A stretch of 64,000 nucleotides of DNA from Glycine soja (Eukaryota; Streptophyta; Magnoliopsida; Fabales; Fabaceae). The stretch lies in assembly GCF_004193775.1 (NCBI RefSeq), contig NC_041021.1, positions 24,024,632 through 24,088,631 on the forward strand, given 5' to 3'. Below the pieces are notes generated by a model, which was given only the letters and a program-made list of their open reading frames with translations, did not search any database and was not told the origin of the DNA. Below, piece after piece: positions 22,811 through 35,327 of this stretch (the first letter of the stretch is position 1; each line of letters opens with the position of its first letter). The position numbers and the translations under genes are program-made.

Positions 22811-23056
22811 GAGGATCTTAGTGGCCAGGGAATGGGAGGGGCCACGGTGGGTGAGGGAATTGAGAGTGACTTCGGCGGCAGAGTGTTCAGCTTGACGAAG
22901 AGTGGAGCAGTAGTGAGGGGTCTTGAAGATCTTGCCGTTAAAGTTGACGATGGCCTTGAACCTTGGCGCGTGATCGGGACCTTCCTGAAGAGACGTGTAG
23001 GAAGGTAAGTTGAAGCAGCTCCGCTGGGCCAGCTCTTGAAGCTGGTTCTTGTACAT
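22811..23056 (-). pseudogene. Captured first exon of a DRB-type dsRNA-binding protein gene
   Basis: The start ATG is at 23056. The frame reads MYKNQLQELAQRSCFNLPSY, EGPDHAPRFKAIVNFNG, PHYCSTLRQAEHSAAEVTL and NRGPS-like HRGPSHSLATKIL. This is the first double-stranded RNA-binding motif of plant DRB proteins, which assist Dicer-like enzymes. The motif is nearly complete (about 80 residues) and has no stop inside it. The exon then runs into unrelated sequence and TAA. It lies near the right end of the CACTA element and reads away from it. Confidence 0.88.
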
Positions 23057-23454
23057 TTCCAGCAGCAACAACTTCTCTTTCTAGAGAAAACAGTAACCAG
23101 AGGTGGATGGGCTTTTAGGGTTAGTGAGAGAAAACGAAGAGGAGAGTGATTTCTGGGAAATAATAATAATAAAATTGGGAGCTGAGGTTCTGCATGCGCT
23201 TGTTTTTCTCCCCAATTATGACGGTCTTTACCAAAAACCCATCGCGAACTTTATTGCATATAACATTCTAAGGCGGTTTTTAATAACCATCTTAGAATGT
23301 GCATCGTAAAATGTATTTTTTTTTACAATAATTTCAAAAATGCCACCACACCACCTTCTAAATCGGTTCTATAATAACCATCGTAGATCACGTGTAGTAA
23401 AAAGTGTTTTTTTTAGTAGTGGGCTTTTCTTGATGCTTTATAACCATTGGCCTT

Positions 23455-23458
<4 letters not shown>

Positions 23459-23505
<47 letters not shown>
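23459..23505. repeat. (TG)n microsatellite
   Basis: About 23 TG dinucleotides just outside the CACTA right end. Confidence 0.95.
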
Positions 23506-23507
<2 letters not shown>

Positions 23508-23516
23508 CGAGGAAAC

Positions 23517-24180
23517 TAGCAAGAGAGGCATAGAAACGATTGGCCTAGGGGTAAAGTGTGTGGTCAATTTAATCATGATGTATAAAAACCCACATTTTTT
23601 CACTCTCTATTTCCATCACTTGAAAAGTTCCACATTGGACAAAATAATCTTCATATCTTTTCCTCTCCATTTAAAAAAGGAAAGTCATAGAGAGGCATAA
23701 AAAATATAAGCCTAACGGTAAACGTGAGAGGTCTTAGTTTAATTTTTTATTTTGTTTTTGCTCATCTCTATCCCAAAAACTAAAAATCAGGTTCCATCTT
23801 GATGAAACCAAACCCATTAATGGGACATTTAACCATGTAATATAAGAACTCAAGTCCAACATACTTTTACCGTCACCTTCATTTCGCTTGAAAAGTCCCA
23901 CAATAGGCACAATAATTCCATGCATCCCTTCATCCCCCTATACACAAAGAGAAACCTTTTAAGCGAGTGATGCATAAAACACCTAGGGGGTAAAGCATGA
24001 TAATTATGATAGTTTAACTTTTTATTTGGTTTTTTCTCATTTCTTAGCCTCAAAAACTACTTTTTTTATTTAATTAGTGTGAAAAAGCTAGATGGCAAGA
24101 ATAAGAACCTTGAGCTTTTACATCATGATTAAATAGGCCACTATGGGGTCTATTTACATTAAGATAGAAGTTTCTTAATG
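23517..24180 (+). repeat. ~285-bp tandem repeat array, right block
   Basis: Resumes the units of 18293-19090 (about 23517-23800 and 23801-24065), then a short inverted piece at 24108-24150 (CTTGAGCTTTTACATCATG). The TATA boxes are decayed here. Confidence 0.75.
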
Positions 24181-25734
24181 TGAACCTTGCCTTCTTCCAC
24201 GCTCACCCCTCCCCATCTCTCTTCCTCTCCTTCTCCACCAAAACCCCTCATTCTCTTGCTTTAACTTTCACAACTTTACACCTCTCGCCTCTCCCTCAAC
24301 CACTTTCCTTTGTGCCCCACATCTATGAGCTTTTCTGCCTCAATGACCAAGGGATGGGCCCTATCACTTCGATGCCACGCAAAAGCAAGAATGTGAGAAA
24401 GCTAAAACAGAAGGAGAGATGAGAGTGAAAAGCTAAAATGGAAGGAGATTTATGGGTTCTCATAACCTCTTTGTTAGATTCAGTTTGAAGGCTAAAAGGA
24501 ACGGTTTCCTACTGCAGTACCGCTCTCTCAAATTGAGTTTAGGTAACATTTCTCCTTTTGTTTTGTTTGATTTTTTCTTTTAAAGGTTTACAATGTTGAA
24601 GTTAGATAAGAGATTTAAAAAATCAAATGAAATTTGAGGGAAGCATCGATATTCCATACAACAAAGTTCATATAAAACAAGATGAAATTTGCCGCAGAGA
24701 AGCAACTCAATTTGTCTATTACACTAAATACATAATGAAAATTGGATATTAATTAAATGTTAACTACAATTAGTGTACACACACATAAGCAATATATATA
24801 AGTAGACTAATATAGCTTATCAGTCACACTAAAAGAATAGAACAACATTGCTAGTTACCTCAAACTTGAAGAGAGTGCAATTGATGAATGGACAGCCCAG
24901 AAGAAAGCAAACCACCAAGGTCGAGGTAGAGGTACTCCCTACGCCTTGCAACTAAATCTGCCGCAGAGAAGCAACCAAAAGCCAAAGAAGAGAAAATAAA
25001 TATTAGAACTTGGCATCAACATAGAGATATACTTGCTTGAGAGGTAATTTGTTGAATTAAATGAATAGTACTGCCAGTAATTATAATGTCATCCACATAC
25101 CCAAGGAGATATACAGGGCAAATTGACCAAACTGGGTTATTTATAGAATAACAAAACTTGAAACTTTTGGAAAAATCGGTGGTTGAATCTTAAATCCTAT
25201 TTTTCACCTACTTAGAGGCATTTTTTGGAAAAATTAGTTGACTAGATCACCTTTAGGGGTTTGCCCAGGGATTCTTCCTTCAATTTCAAGCGTTTTGACA
25301 TATTATGGGCCTCAAACGGACATTCCTATCAAAAGTTACAGCCGTTTAAAGTTTACTTGCACAAACGCTAAATAAAGTAAGATAGTCTGAAGCATGGGGG
25401 TTAACTATGGAGTATCGGGGTGGTGAAAAACAGCCATATAGGGTTTAACTTAGCAGCTCATTTCAAGAAATTGCAGAGAAGGAATTACCTGACTGAAACT
25501 GCAGTGTTGGTGTTAGTGTTGAATGCTAAAGTCGGACTCCAATGGACCACAGCGATCACAAACCCCAACGGTGGTCACAAACCCCGACGGTGGTCACGAA
25601 CCCCATCAACGACGATAGTGTGGAGGAGACCACAGTGACAGGTCTTTGCGGTAAGGGAGAAAAAGGCTTTTGTTTCTGAGACTGAGTTAGCGCATGTGGG
25701 GAGAACCTTCTGGGTTTTAATTTATCTATAACCC
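24181..25734. other. Mostly featureless stretch with a copia RT scrap
   Basis: No coding gene is evident. The motif CCGCAGAGAAGCAAC occurs twice (about 24692 and 24961). A short copia remnant lies at 25010-25118 and is listed separately. The stretch 25400-25735 contains GGTGGTCACAAACCCC-type short repeats. Confidence 0.5.
25010..25118 (-). pseudogene. Ty1/copia reverse transcriptase scrap
   Basis: Minus strand reads LGYVDDIIITGSTIHLIQQI, the copia RT catalytic box (YVDD) and its follow-on. Only about 35 codons remain and the frame then breaks. Confidence 0.75.
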
Positions 25735-25965
25735 AACATCGGTTTTATAAAGAAAATCAATGTTAACATCAACTGGTTAACATCGGTTTTCTAAAAGACC
25801 GATGTTAACCAGTTGATGTTAACATCGGTTTTTTAAATAACCGATGTTAACATCAAGTAGTTAACATCGGTTTTTAAAAAACCAATGTTAACTAACTCGA
25901 CTTATTTACAAAAATGCCACCGTGCTTTTCTTAACATCGGTTTTTTGAAAAAAGGTGGTTGAAAC
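25735..25965. repeat. CACTA-type subterminal inverted repeats
   Basis: Five or six TTAACATCGGTTTT motifs alternate with AACCGATGTTAAC, forming inverted pairs. No terminal CACTA sequence is adjacent. The block is probably from a truncated element, perhaps the one ending at 27046. Confidence 0.7.
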
Positions 25966-26929
25966 TTTATTTTTATTACAAATTATTGAAATATGAGAAG
26001 AAATTCCAAGGGTTAAGTTATCCATACTAAATCAATCAAAATATTAATCTAAGAAGCTTTAATGCTATAATTCTACGTTTCTGAGTATCCTATATCTTAA
26101 AGTATGTACGTGCTGAAAAGGAAAAGGAATGTGTCATTACTTTCTCTACTCTAGTATTATGATCACGAGTTGTTACTCTTATTCTTAAAAATAATGCATG
26201 CCAATATCATGCTACACAACTTGTCTTATCATGCGGGCAACATAAGGGAATTCTTTAAAATTCTTTTATTTAATGTTTGGTAAACGAATATTATATTTTA
26301 ATTGATTCTTTGAATATAGGAAGCATCATTCAAACAACAGAAGTGAAAATAGGAAGCACAAATACTATGTGTGTGAGAGAGAAATAAAGAGAGCATTAGT
26401 CTCTTCAGCACATAATTACAAGAATACCTACTATACAAGTTAGTGCAAGCTTCATCCTCTTCAAGCGTGTAGCTATCATGGAAACATTAAAAATTAAAAT
26501 CACTACCACTACCACAGAACTCACATTTAGCATAGATTTCATTGACTTTCTTGAAGTCCTTCAAGTTAGCCAACCTGCAGAAAATAAAACATATGCTAGC
26601 ATCCCTATAGGCAAGAGCAGTGATAATTCAGGCGTTATTTCTGTAACTCTATTTTATTGTATGCTCACCAACAGAGCACACGGTATCAACATCTTTTTCC
26701 ATCTTCCTCACACTCAAAAAATGAAATTCAAGTATAGTAAATAAGTGTTTTTAGTTCTGCATGAAGTTTTCTCCTTTATAATTAGAAAACACCTTTTCTC
26801 AAACACATGTAAATCAATTATTTTAATCCCAATTCTTTCAATAGTGATTCTTCTAGAATTAATTTTATCAATATAAAACCAACTGTTCTAGTACGAGTTA
26901 GCTATTAATTAAAATTATCGAAAACTACC
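25966..26929. other. AT-rich sequence, no gene seen
   Basis: An 88-codon ORF at 26478 has no recognisable motif and is probably chance. Confidence 0.5.
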
Positions 26930-27046
26930 AAAATTCCCTTGAGATCAATGTGAAGGGAAGCGTCCTTGTTTCTATCGTGGATGAGTTCGGCCAGCTTCGG
27001 TACATACTTTCCTGAGACTTTGACAATTAAACATTTCCTAGTAGTG
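26930..27046 (-). mobile_element. Terminal fragment of a CACTA element with possible captured coding scrap
   Basis: ATTTCCTAGTAGTG ends at 27046, the complement of CACTACTAGGAAAT. Just inside, the minus strand is open with GKYVPKLAELIHDRN and KDASLHIDLKG, a protein-like stretch I cannot identify. The other end of the element was not found with certainty. Confidence 0.45.
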
Positions 27047-28965
27047 TATTGTTTTACAAAATACCAAATAATGTTTTTTGATTAATAATAATTATTCTGA
27101 AAATGAATTAAAGTTGAAAAATATGCTTTTAATCAATATAGATGGCAAATTCTCATTACCAGTTAAGATAAAATGTTTAATGGTTATACTCCAAATTTTG
27201 AAAATGAATTAAAGCTGAAAAATCTGCTTTTAATCAAGATAGAAGGCACCAAAGTGAAATGTGAAGTTTCAATGCAGGTCATCCATAATATTCAGTGTGC
27301 CTGACAGGGAAAAAGAAGGATATAAATGCAATATTAACTTGTTCTGAATTTTGAAAAGGGGGCAGTGAGGAGAAGTTTTTTTTACGGTTCTCATTAAATC
27401 TTATCCCCTTTCATCAGCTAAAACACACTTTCATATACAGTGATATGGTTAGACAGAAAAAAAAAAGTGGAAAATATTCAAGTGTAACACAAATTTGGAA
27501 AAAGAAACTAAATTATAGGGAGATAAATCTATAAAAATAAAAACTGAAATAATGAAATAAGAAAAAAAATCTTATGTTATTCAAGAATCTTACGTGATTC
27601 AAAAATAAAATATTCAAAAACATTAATCTTTTAGGAGGCCTTGTACCTTATGTATATAAGGTGCCCTTTGCAGGAAAATTGTATATGACAAGCAGTTGGA
27701 GGTTGTTTACACACAAAGATGACTAACTTATATTTAAGGTTCATCATTCTCCTACAATGTCATGCAAGTGAGCTTGTTGCAAACATAATATTGACCTGAC
27801 CAAAATGGATATAAAAATTGGGAAACTCTAAGGATATAATTAGTTGACCATTAGAACATATGAAAGAAAACATAGTTTCTACTAAGTTACAAGTGGCATG
27901 GATATGGATTGGGAACGGAACGTGAGTGGTCCATACATCCATAACATCCATAGGGGAAAGTAGATTCAAAGTGGAGAGATATAGATCCAGCTAGAAAGTC
28001 ACTGAACTCATTATTGAAAATAGAAAAGGTATATCATGCTTTGCTAAGAAGTTTCAAGCCTAGAAGTATGGCTTGTTGCATGTTGAGTCCACAAATATAG
28101 TAATTTATTTATCCTATTTCTTACAAAATACTACCATCTTTAATACTTCTTACAATATCATCATCAATTTTCCTATAAAAATGAACAGAACAATAATGTG
28201 GTTGGGGATTTATTTGGCTTCTTACCTATCAAAGTACTTATCAGATGCTACTCCCATAACAAGCTTTCAGATGCCATGCTGGGAGATGAGTTCTAAACTT
28301 CCTTTTTCAATGTTATCCTTCTACAAATATATCAAAAATAAGGAAAAAAGATTATCAAGTTAAACAAGTAAATAAGGAAAACCTATCACCCTTAGGTTTC
28401 CTCATGCGATCTCCGGTGCTAAATTTACCCATGTTGTACTCACATCAAACTTGCATACACGCAAAGCAGATAATTAACAATTAAGTTATCATTACAATCC
28501 ATATAAATTCACTAAAAATACACTCAATGTATTATAACTTAAAAGGAAAAAGCTACTAGATCATGGCTACTTATTTGTTGATTCCTATTTTGCACCTGAA
28601 ATGCATAGAAGTTACCAAAGAAAAATAATAAATTATCTAAAACTCAATTTCAAATCCAAAGATGCCAATCCTAATCCCCAAATACTCCCCTCCCTACAAA
28701 TGGCTATTTAAGGAGTAGATACTCTATGATGTTAATGGCACTTAGATGTCATGGATAAAACCCCAATCCCAATACCCAAATACCCCCTTCCCCACAAGAA
28801 ACCCCAATCATATGATGCAATCCTACCCCGCAAGGGCATTGGATATAAGACTCCAAGAAGATTGGGCCAGAGATGCAAAAGAAGGCCCTAGGGTTCTCAT
28901 GAGCTTTAGGGTAGATTTTAGGCCCATGGGCTAGGTATGAGCCCGCTTATCTTTGCACATATTAG
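27047..28965. other. AT-rich sequence, no gene seen
   Basis: Two short stretches (27090-27170 and 27195-27245) repeat GAAAATGAATTAAAG-TGAAAAAT. Nothing else was recognised. The last 300 bp (CCCAATACCCAAATACCCCC) may belong to the following LTR repeat. Confidence 0.5.
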
Positions 28966-31900
28966 ATTAAGCTTTCATTATTCTCAGGCCTTGTATTTAG
29001 GGCTCCATAATATTAGCAAGGTACCCTAGAAATGTAGGATTTTTCAGCCTTTTTATTTTAGAGCACCTAGACTAGTTTTTGTATTAAGGGTAGTTTTGTA
29101 ACTTCACATGCATTAAGTGAATATTTCATGTGTGTTTTGGGAAATAAATTTAATTGAATTGGGAAAAGCCTCATCCCATTGCCACATCATATAGTCACAC
29201 TTTGTGCATGTCCTTCATGCTTTACATGCCTCATGACACCTAAGCATACTTAGTGGAGAATCTTGGACTTGATCATGGATTAGTGGGCTGAACCATAGCT
29301 AAAATTCACTAATCATAATTAGTGAAATTTTGGCTCCACAAATTCAATTTCAAATTCAAGTGAAATTTGAATAGAAATTCAAATTTCCCTCCAATTTTGT
29401 GTGACACTTACGCTATAAATAGAGGCCAGGTGTGTGCATTTTTTCAACTTTGATCATTTGAAAATTATAATTCAAAGTTCAGACCTCATTTGAGATACAA
29501 AATTTCGTGCTCCTTCTCTCCTTCTACCTCCCCTCATTTTCTCCCCCTTCAAGCTCTTATCCATGGCTTCCTATGGTGGTGAGCTTGTGTTTGACTCATC
29601 TTCTCCTTGAAGTGGTGTCTCCAATCATCTTTCTTCCTTCTCCATTCTGCTGCCAATCAACATCAAGAAGCAAATGACTCCATTGATGAAGAAGATCCAA
29701 TGCCTACAAGCTCCACATGGTGCTACATAACCATAGAACCCCGCCCTCAAACACTACCGCCATGTTGTCTTAGAGTTATGTTTAGTCATAATAATTGTCA
29801 CATTATGTTTTATGTTTGTGTTGAATTTTTATTTTGTTGATTGAATTCTAGATACATTTGTTCATGTATTCTTGTCATTCCTAGCCTATCTTTTGAATTT
29901 TGAGCCTAATTCATGCATGTTATTTAGTTCATAACATGTTCTAAATCAATTCCTAGAAGTAATCTTGTTGTTCAACTTTATTTTGTTTTCTAAGTTTCCT
30001 ACATGATGCCTATGATGAAGTTGAGTTGTGGTGCTGACTTGTGGCTGGATTTCTGAATCAAAATAAGTCTTAAACTCTCTTGAATTGTGTTATTCAAGAT
30101 AATTGAGCATAAGCAAACACAAATTGTAACTATCCAAGCCTTAAGCAACATAAAAACTACTATTGATTTCTAGGTTCAAATCGCTGGTGCTGGCAGCTTG
30201 AACATACGAACTTGTATAAATTACTAGGAATTGGTCACTACGAAGTTTGAGCTGAATTTTTTTACTGAATTTGCTGGACATCCGTACCAAAACTATACAA
30301 AGAGAACCAAGTGATTTGGATAAAAGTAAAAAATAATAAAAATTACACAAGTTGGAAGAAAAATCAGTGTTCAGAAAAAAAAAGTGAAAGGGAAGTGTGC
30401 TTGTTGTTTTGGCTTGTAATTTGTTCTATAATTGGTGAATATTTTATGCCAATCTTAGTTCTGAAATTTCAATTGAAAATTATTGTGCAAACAAGTGCCA
30501 AAACTAGAGGTTTCTTGAGTCTTTTTTTTTCTAGTTTTTCTACTCTACTCAAGAGCCATTCTAGGTTTCTCTTTGAGTCCTAGCTTGCTTTTGCATGCTT
30601 TTCATTGCTTTAATTGTTGAATAATCCTTGAAAATTTGTCTTGTTAAAAATTTATTGGTTTAGCTTTCATTTCATTATTTTCGGGCCTTGTATTTAGGGC
30701 TCTATAATATAGGTAAGGTACCCTAGAAATGTAGGATTTTTCAGCCCTTGTATTTTAGGGCACCTAGACTAGTTTTTGTATTTGGGGTAGTTTTGTAATT
30801 TCACATGCATTAAGTGAATATTTGATGTGTGTGGTTCGAAATAAATTTAATTGAATTGGTAGAAGCCCAATCCAATTAAACTTTAGAGAGGGAGGTGAGC
30901 ATTTGCTTGCTACACCCCATTGCCACATCATATAGTCACACTTTGTGCATGTCCTTCATGCTTTACATGCCTCATGACACCTAAGCACATTTAGTGGAGA
31001 ATCTTGTACTTGATCTTGGATTAGTGGGCTGAACCATAGCTAAAGTTCACTAATCATAATTAGTGAAATTTTGGCTCCAAAATTTGGCTCCACAAATTCA
31101 ATTTCAAATTCAAGTTAAATTTGAATAGAAATTCAAATTTTCCTCCAATTTTGTGTGACACTTATGCTATATATAGAGGTCATGTGTGTGAATTTTTTCA
31201 ACTTTGATAATTTGAGAATTATAACTCAAAGTTCAGACCTCATTTGAGGTACAAAATTTTGTGCTCCTTCTCTCCTTCTCCATCCCCTCATTTTCTCCTC
31301 CTTCAAGCTCTTATCCATAGCTTCCTATGGTGGTGAGCTCTTGTTTTACTCATCTTCTCCTTGAAGTGGTGTCTCCAATCATCTTTCTTCCTTCTCCATT
31401 CTTCTGCCATTGAACTTCAAGAAGCAAAGGACTCCATTGATGAAGAAGATCCAAGGCCAACAAGCTCCACATGGAGCTACATCATGTGGTATCAAGAGCA
31501 CCCTCATCTAGGTGATGTTTTTTTGCTTCCTCTATCTTTTTGTTCAGTCAATTCACTTTAATTCCTTGTTATTTGTCTTAGTCCTCATGTATGTCCTCCA
31601 TTTTCTTGTGATTTGGTTTTATTTAGAGGATATTCAAAAAAATAAACCGACTAAATCTTAGATCTACACTTGTTCTTGCATTTCTTTGGTTCAAATTTTA
31701 TAGATCTACTCTTGAATCATGTTTTTGTGTTGATTTTAGGTTCTATCATTTTTCAGTCATAATATTCTTGTGCTGAACCTTTAGATCCAAATTTTCTTCC
31801 AAAATATTCATTAGAAAAAAAACACAAAAATTTAAGTGTAAATCACTTAATCCATGTTGTCTTAGAGTCATGTTTAGTCATAATAATTGTCACATTATGT

Positions 31901-33130
31901 TCTATGATTGTGTTGAATTTTTATTTTGTTGATTGAATTCTAGATACATTTGTTCATGTATTCTTGTCATTCCCAGCCTATCTTTTGAATTTTGAGCCTA
32001 ATTCTTGCATGTTATTTAGTTCATAACATGTTCTAACTCAGTTCCTAGAATTAATCTTGTTGTTGAACTTTTTTTTTTCTAAGTTTCCTACATGATGCCT
32101 ATGATGAAGTTGAGTTGTGGTGCTGACTTGTGGCTAGATTTGTGAATCAAAATAAGTCTTAAGCTCTCTTGAATTATGTTATTCAAGATAATTGAGCATA
32201 AGCAAAAATAAATTGTAACTATCCAAGCCTTAAGCAACATAAGCACTACTCTTGATTTCTAGGTTGAAATCGTTGGTGCCTGCAGCTTGATCATACGAAC
32301 TTGTATAAATTACTAGGAATTGGTCACTACGAAGTTTGAGATGAATTTTTTGGACATCCGTACCAAAACTATTAAAAGAACAACAAGTGTTTTGGATAAA
32401 AGTAAAAAGAAATAAAAATCACACAAGTTGGCAGAAAAACCAGTGTCCAAAAGCAAAAAGGGAAAGGGAAGTGTGCTTGTTGTTTTGGCTCGTAATTTGT
32501 TCTATGATTGGTGCCTATTTTATACCAGTCTTAGTTCTGAAATTTCAATTGAAAATTATTGTGAAAACAAGTTCCAAAACTAGAGGTTTCTTGAGTCTTT
32601 TTTTTTAGTTTTTCTACTCTACTCTAGAGCCATTCTAGGTTTCTCGGAGTCCTAGCTTGCTTTTGTGTGCTTTTCATTGCTTTAATTGTTGAATAATCCT
32701 TGAAACTTTGTCATGTTAAAACTCTATTGGTTTAGCTTTCATTTCATTATTTTCAGGCCTTGTATTTAGGGCTCCATAATATAGGTAAGGTACCCTAGAA
32801 ATGTAGGATTTTTCAGCCCTTGTATTTCAGGGCACCTAGACTAGTTTTTGTATTAGGGGTATTTTTGTAATTTCATATGCATTAAGTGAACATTTGATGT
32901 GTGTGGTTGGAAATAAATTTAATTGAATTGGGAGAAGCCCAATCCAATTAAACTTTAGAGGGGGAGGTGAGCATTTGTTTGCTACACCCCATTGCCACAT
33001 CATATAGTCATACTTTTTGCATGTCCTTCATGCTTTACATGCCTCATGACACCTAAGCACACTTAGTGGAGAATCTTGCACTTGATCTTGGATTAGTGGG
33101 CTGAACCATAGCTAAAATTCACTAATTAGT
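28966..33130 (+). mobile_element. Non-coding LTR element in tandem LTR-internal-LTR-internal-LTR form
   Basis: Three direct copies of an LTR-like segment start near 28966, 30655 and 32725, each beginning AGCTTTCATT and then AGGCCTTGTATTTAGGGCTC (GGGCC in copy 2). Two internal segments lie between them. Copy 2 ends GCTACATCA at 31484, followed by TGTGGTATCAAGAGC, a primer site like initiator Met tRNA. TATA boxes lie at 29414 and 31168. No gag or pol is recognisable, so it resembles a non-autonomous element. Copy 1 has lost the primer-site region, and copy 3 breaks off near 33130. Confidence 0.75.
31487..31499 (+). promoter_or_regulatory. Primer binding site of the tandem LTR element
   Basis: TGGTATCAAGAGC starts two bases after the LTR end CATCA. 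It is complementary in style to the initiator methionine tRNA, with one extra A compared with TGGTATCAGAGC. Confidence 0.65.
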
Positions 33131-33783
33131 GGAGAAACTCTCAAATTTCATTAAAATTCAAAATCTGACAACAAAGTGTTTAAAGAGTCTATTTATATTC
33201 TTACTAATAACCCTAATTTAGGCCAAAGGCCTAATAACTAATCCAATAATTAACAGACTTTAAAATAACAATAACAGTTGTGGCGGCCCATTACAAGTCC
33301 AAAATAGGCCCAAAATACAATTAAAAATTAAAATAAATTCTATTGTTCAAGTTGGCCTCAAAGCATCTTCATCAATTTGTAGGAGAGTGATCCAATTAGG
33401 TGCAAACATTAATTCGCATTGGTCTTCTTTCTCTTTGATCTTTAGAACCAGGCCTTGCAATGCCTACTTCATCCTCTTAGTCTTGGACCTTGTCATAGGA
33501 CCTCCAATCCTCCATAAAGGATCATTAGACTGACTGGTTGCACCTCCATCATTCCCTCTCTCTTCGAAAGGTAGCACTTATGTTACCATATTCTCTTGGC
33601 AAGTCCAACTTGTAAGCATTGTCATTTATCTTTTCTAGAACTTGGGAAGGTCTATCTCCTCTTGGTTGCAACTTGGATTTTCTTTGAGCAAGAAGTTTTT
33701 CCTTCCTCATATGAACCCATACCTTATCTCTTGTAAGATTTTTACTAAAGTATGTAATTGGCTTAGAGTCCTGCATCAGTAAG
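33131..33783 (-). pseudogene. Ty3/gypsy pol remnant: RNase H scrap fused to integrase C-terminus
   Basis: Minus reads DSKPITYFSKNL (RNase H) and continues directly into KVWVHMRKEKL, QRKSKLQPRGDRPSQVLEKI and NDNAYKLDLP (integrase C-terminal region). At least 1 kb of normal gypsy sequence is therefore missing between them. A further out-of-frame end (CELMFAPNWITLL, about 33370-33440) fits the element's C-terminal tail. The lower part (33131-33340) is probably LTR or 3' UTR. The right side is cut by the copia LTR at 33784. Confidence 0.7.
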
Positions 33784-34559
33784 TGTTAGACAAGTGGCCT
33801 TAATAACTTAAGAGGGGGGTGAATTAAGTTTTAAAATTTCCCACTAACAAACTTTTAACCCCCTTCTAAATGATAGACTCAGAATACAGAAGAAGAAGCA
33901 GCAATGAATTTAATAATGTTCTTTAAACATGCAAGAAAAAATTGATTGCAATAACTTAAATGAGATAAGGGAAGAGAGAAATGTAAACTCGATTTATATT
34001 GGTTTGGCCACTTCCCGTGCCTACGTCCAGTTCTCAAGCAACCCAATTGAGATTTTCCACTGTCTCAGTAAATCCTTTACAGACTTTGAACACACCTTGG
34101 GATCCCTCAAGGTACCTACTTGAGATTTTCCCTTGTGTTCAAAGATTCTCCAAGAGACAACCCATCTCTTGATTATAATTCTCACAATCCAAGAGACAAC
34201 CATTCTCTTGATTACAACTGATTTTCTGAGATGAACAGAAAGATTTCTCTCCTTTAGAGTGGATGATAAAAATTGAATTTCCTAGAGGAATTTATCTCTT
34301 TTAGAGATGATAATACAATTTGAAGTTCCTGGATGAATTCTCAATAGATTTACAAGTGTTTGCCCAAGAGTTGTTGAGAGAGAATTTGGCAATTAAGTTC
34401 TCTTAGAATATCTCTCTCTTGCTTTTCAAAGTCAGACACACATATATATAGGCCCATCGTGCCTTTTCAAAATGGTTTGAAGAGATGTGTCTTTTCAAAA
34501 AGTATTTTCTAAAATTCTTCACTGGTAATCGATTACAACACTACTAGAAATCGCAGTTT

Positions 34560-35035
34560 TTACATCGGTCGAAAATGATATTTTACATCGGTGGTCAACC
34601 GTTTTTGAATATGATGTTGTTGAAAGTTAAAAGTTTTGACATCGTTCCTCAATCGACCGTTGTAGAAATACAATGTTTTCTACATCGGTGCTATCCTGAC
34701 CACCGATGTAGAAATTATACCTTCTAAGTCGCTGTTGTATTCGTGAACGATGTAAAAAATGTGTGTTTTAACATCGATGGTGACGTAAGCATCGATGTTA
34801 AATGTTGAATAACTTGTGTGTTTTAACATCGGTGGTGATGTAAGCACCGATGTTAAATGTTGAATAACCTACAAACAATTAAAATTTAGGTTAATTAATA
34901 ATCAAAATTTTATCATCAATATTGCTAATAATCAATAAATATTATTATATAATATTAAAATCAGTATTTATAATTACAATATTATCAATATTGCTAATAA
35001 TCAATAAATATTATTATATAATATTAAAATCTCTC
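34560..35035. repeat. CACTA subterminal repeats and a ~60-bp direct duplication
   Basis: ACATCGGT-type inverted pairs occupy 34560-34860, with a ~62-bp unit (GTGTGTTTTAACATCG) repeated twice. A duplicated AT-rich block (ATTGCTAATAATCAATAAAT) follows at about 34920 and 34990. Confidence 0.75.
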
Positions 35036-35159
35036 AACAAGAATTAATTATACACAGACCAGAAACAAAAAGAGAATTTAATGTCTAATCTGGAAATTAA
35101 TGGAGACAATAAACCAAATAAGGGGGGAATGATTTACCCCCTCCTTTTTCTCCTCTGCG

Positions 35160-35327
35160 GTTATTTCTTCTTCTTTTTTCTCCTCTGGAGGTTTAGGCAA
35201 AGGTCAAATGAGCTCTACTTTCTTGCCACTTTGTTTTGTAGGCTCTCACACACCTTCATGGGGTCTGTTGCCTTTCCTTTCACTACCACTTTTCTTGCCT
35301 TGTTATCTCCAGTCACCTCCTCCATTC
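35160..35327 (-). pseudogene. Captured HIPP-like heavy-metal-associated (HMA) protein exon
   Basis: After an acceptor (GAGGCAG), minus reads EEVTGDNKARKVVVKGKA, then TDPMKVCESLQNK. A frameshift follows and then PLPKPPEEKKEEE with a stop before it. This is the back half of the HMA fold plus the proline/lysine/glutamate linker of plant heavy-metal-associated isoprenylated proteins. The metal-binding CxxC half is not present. The frame is broken, so it is a dead fragment. Confidence 0.72.

Larger units (their letters stand above)
19186..23421 (-). mobile_element. CACTA transposon carrying host exons (Pack-CACTA type)
   Basis: The left end is CACTACTACAAAATGG (19186) and the right end reads TTTTAGTAGTG (to 23421). 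The 3-bp flanks, GAC and GGC, are similar but not identical. Left subterminal repeats are ACATCGGT pairs (19186-19570). Right ones are of a CTAAGGCGGTT type, so the ends may come from two elements. No transposase was seen. Inside are exon fragments of at least three recognisable host genes, all on minus. It splits the ~285-bp repeat array. Confidence 0.65.

Noticed and set aside
26478..26744. 88-codon ORF
   Set aside because: AT-rich region, no recognisable domain, no splice or promoter context.
32387..32608. 73-codon ORF repeated at 30311-30583
   Set aside because: It recurs only because the whole non-coding LTR element is duplicated; the two frames diverge and have no domain.
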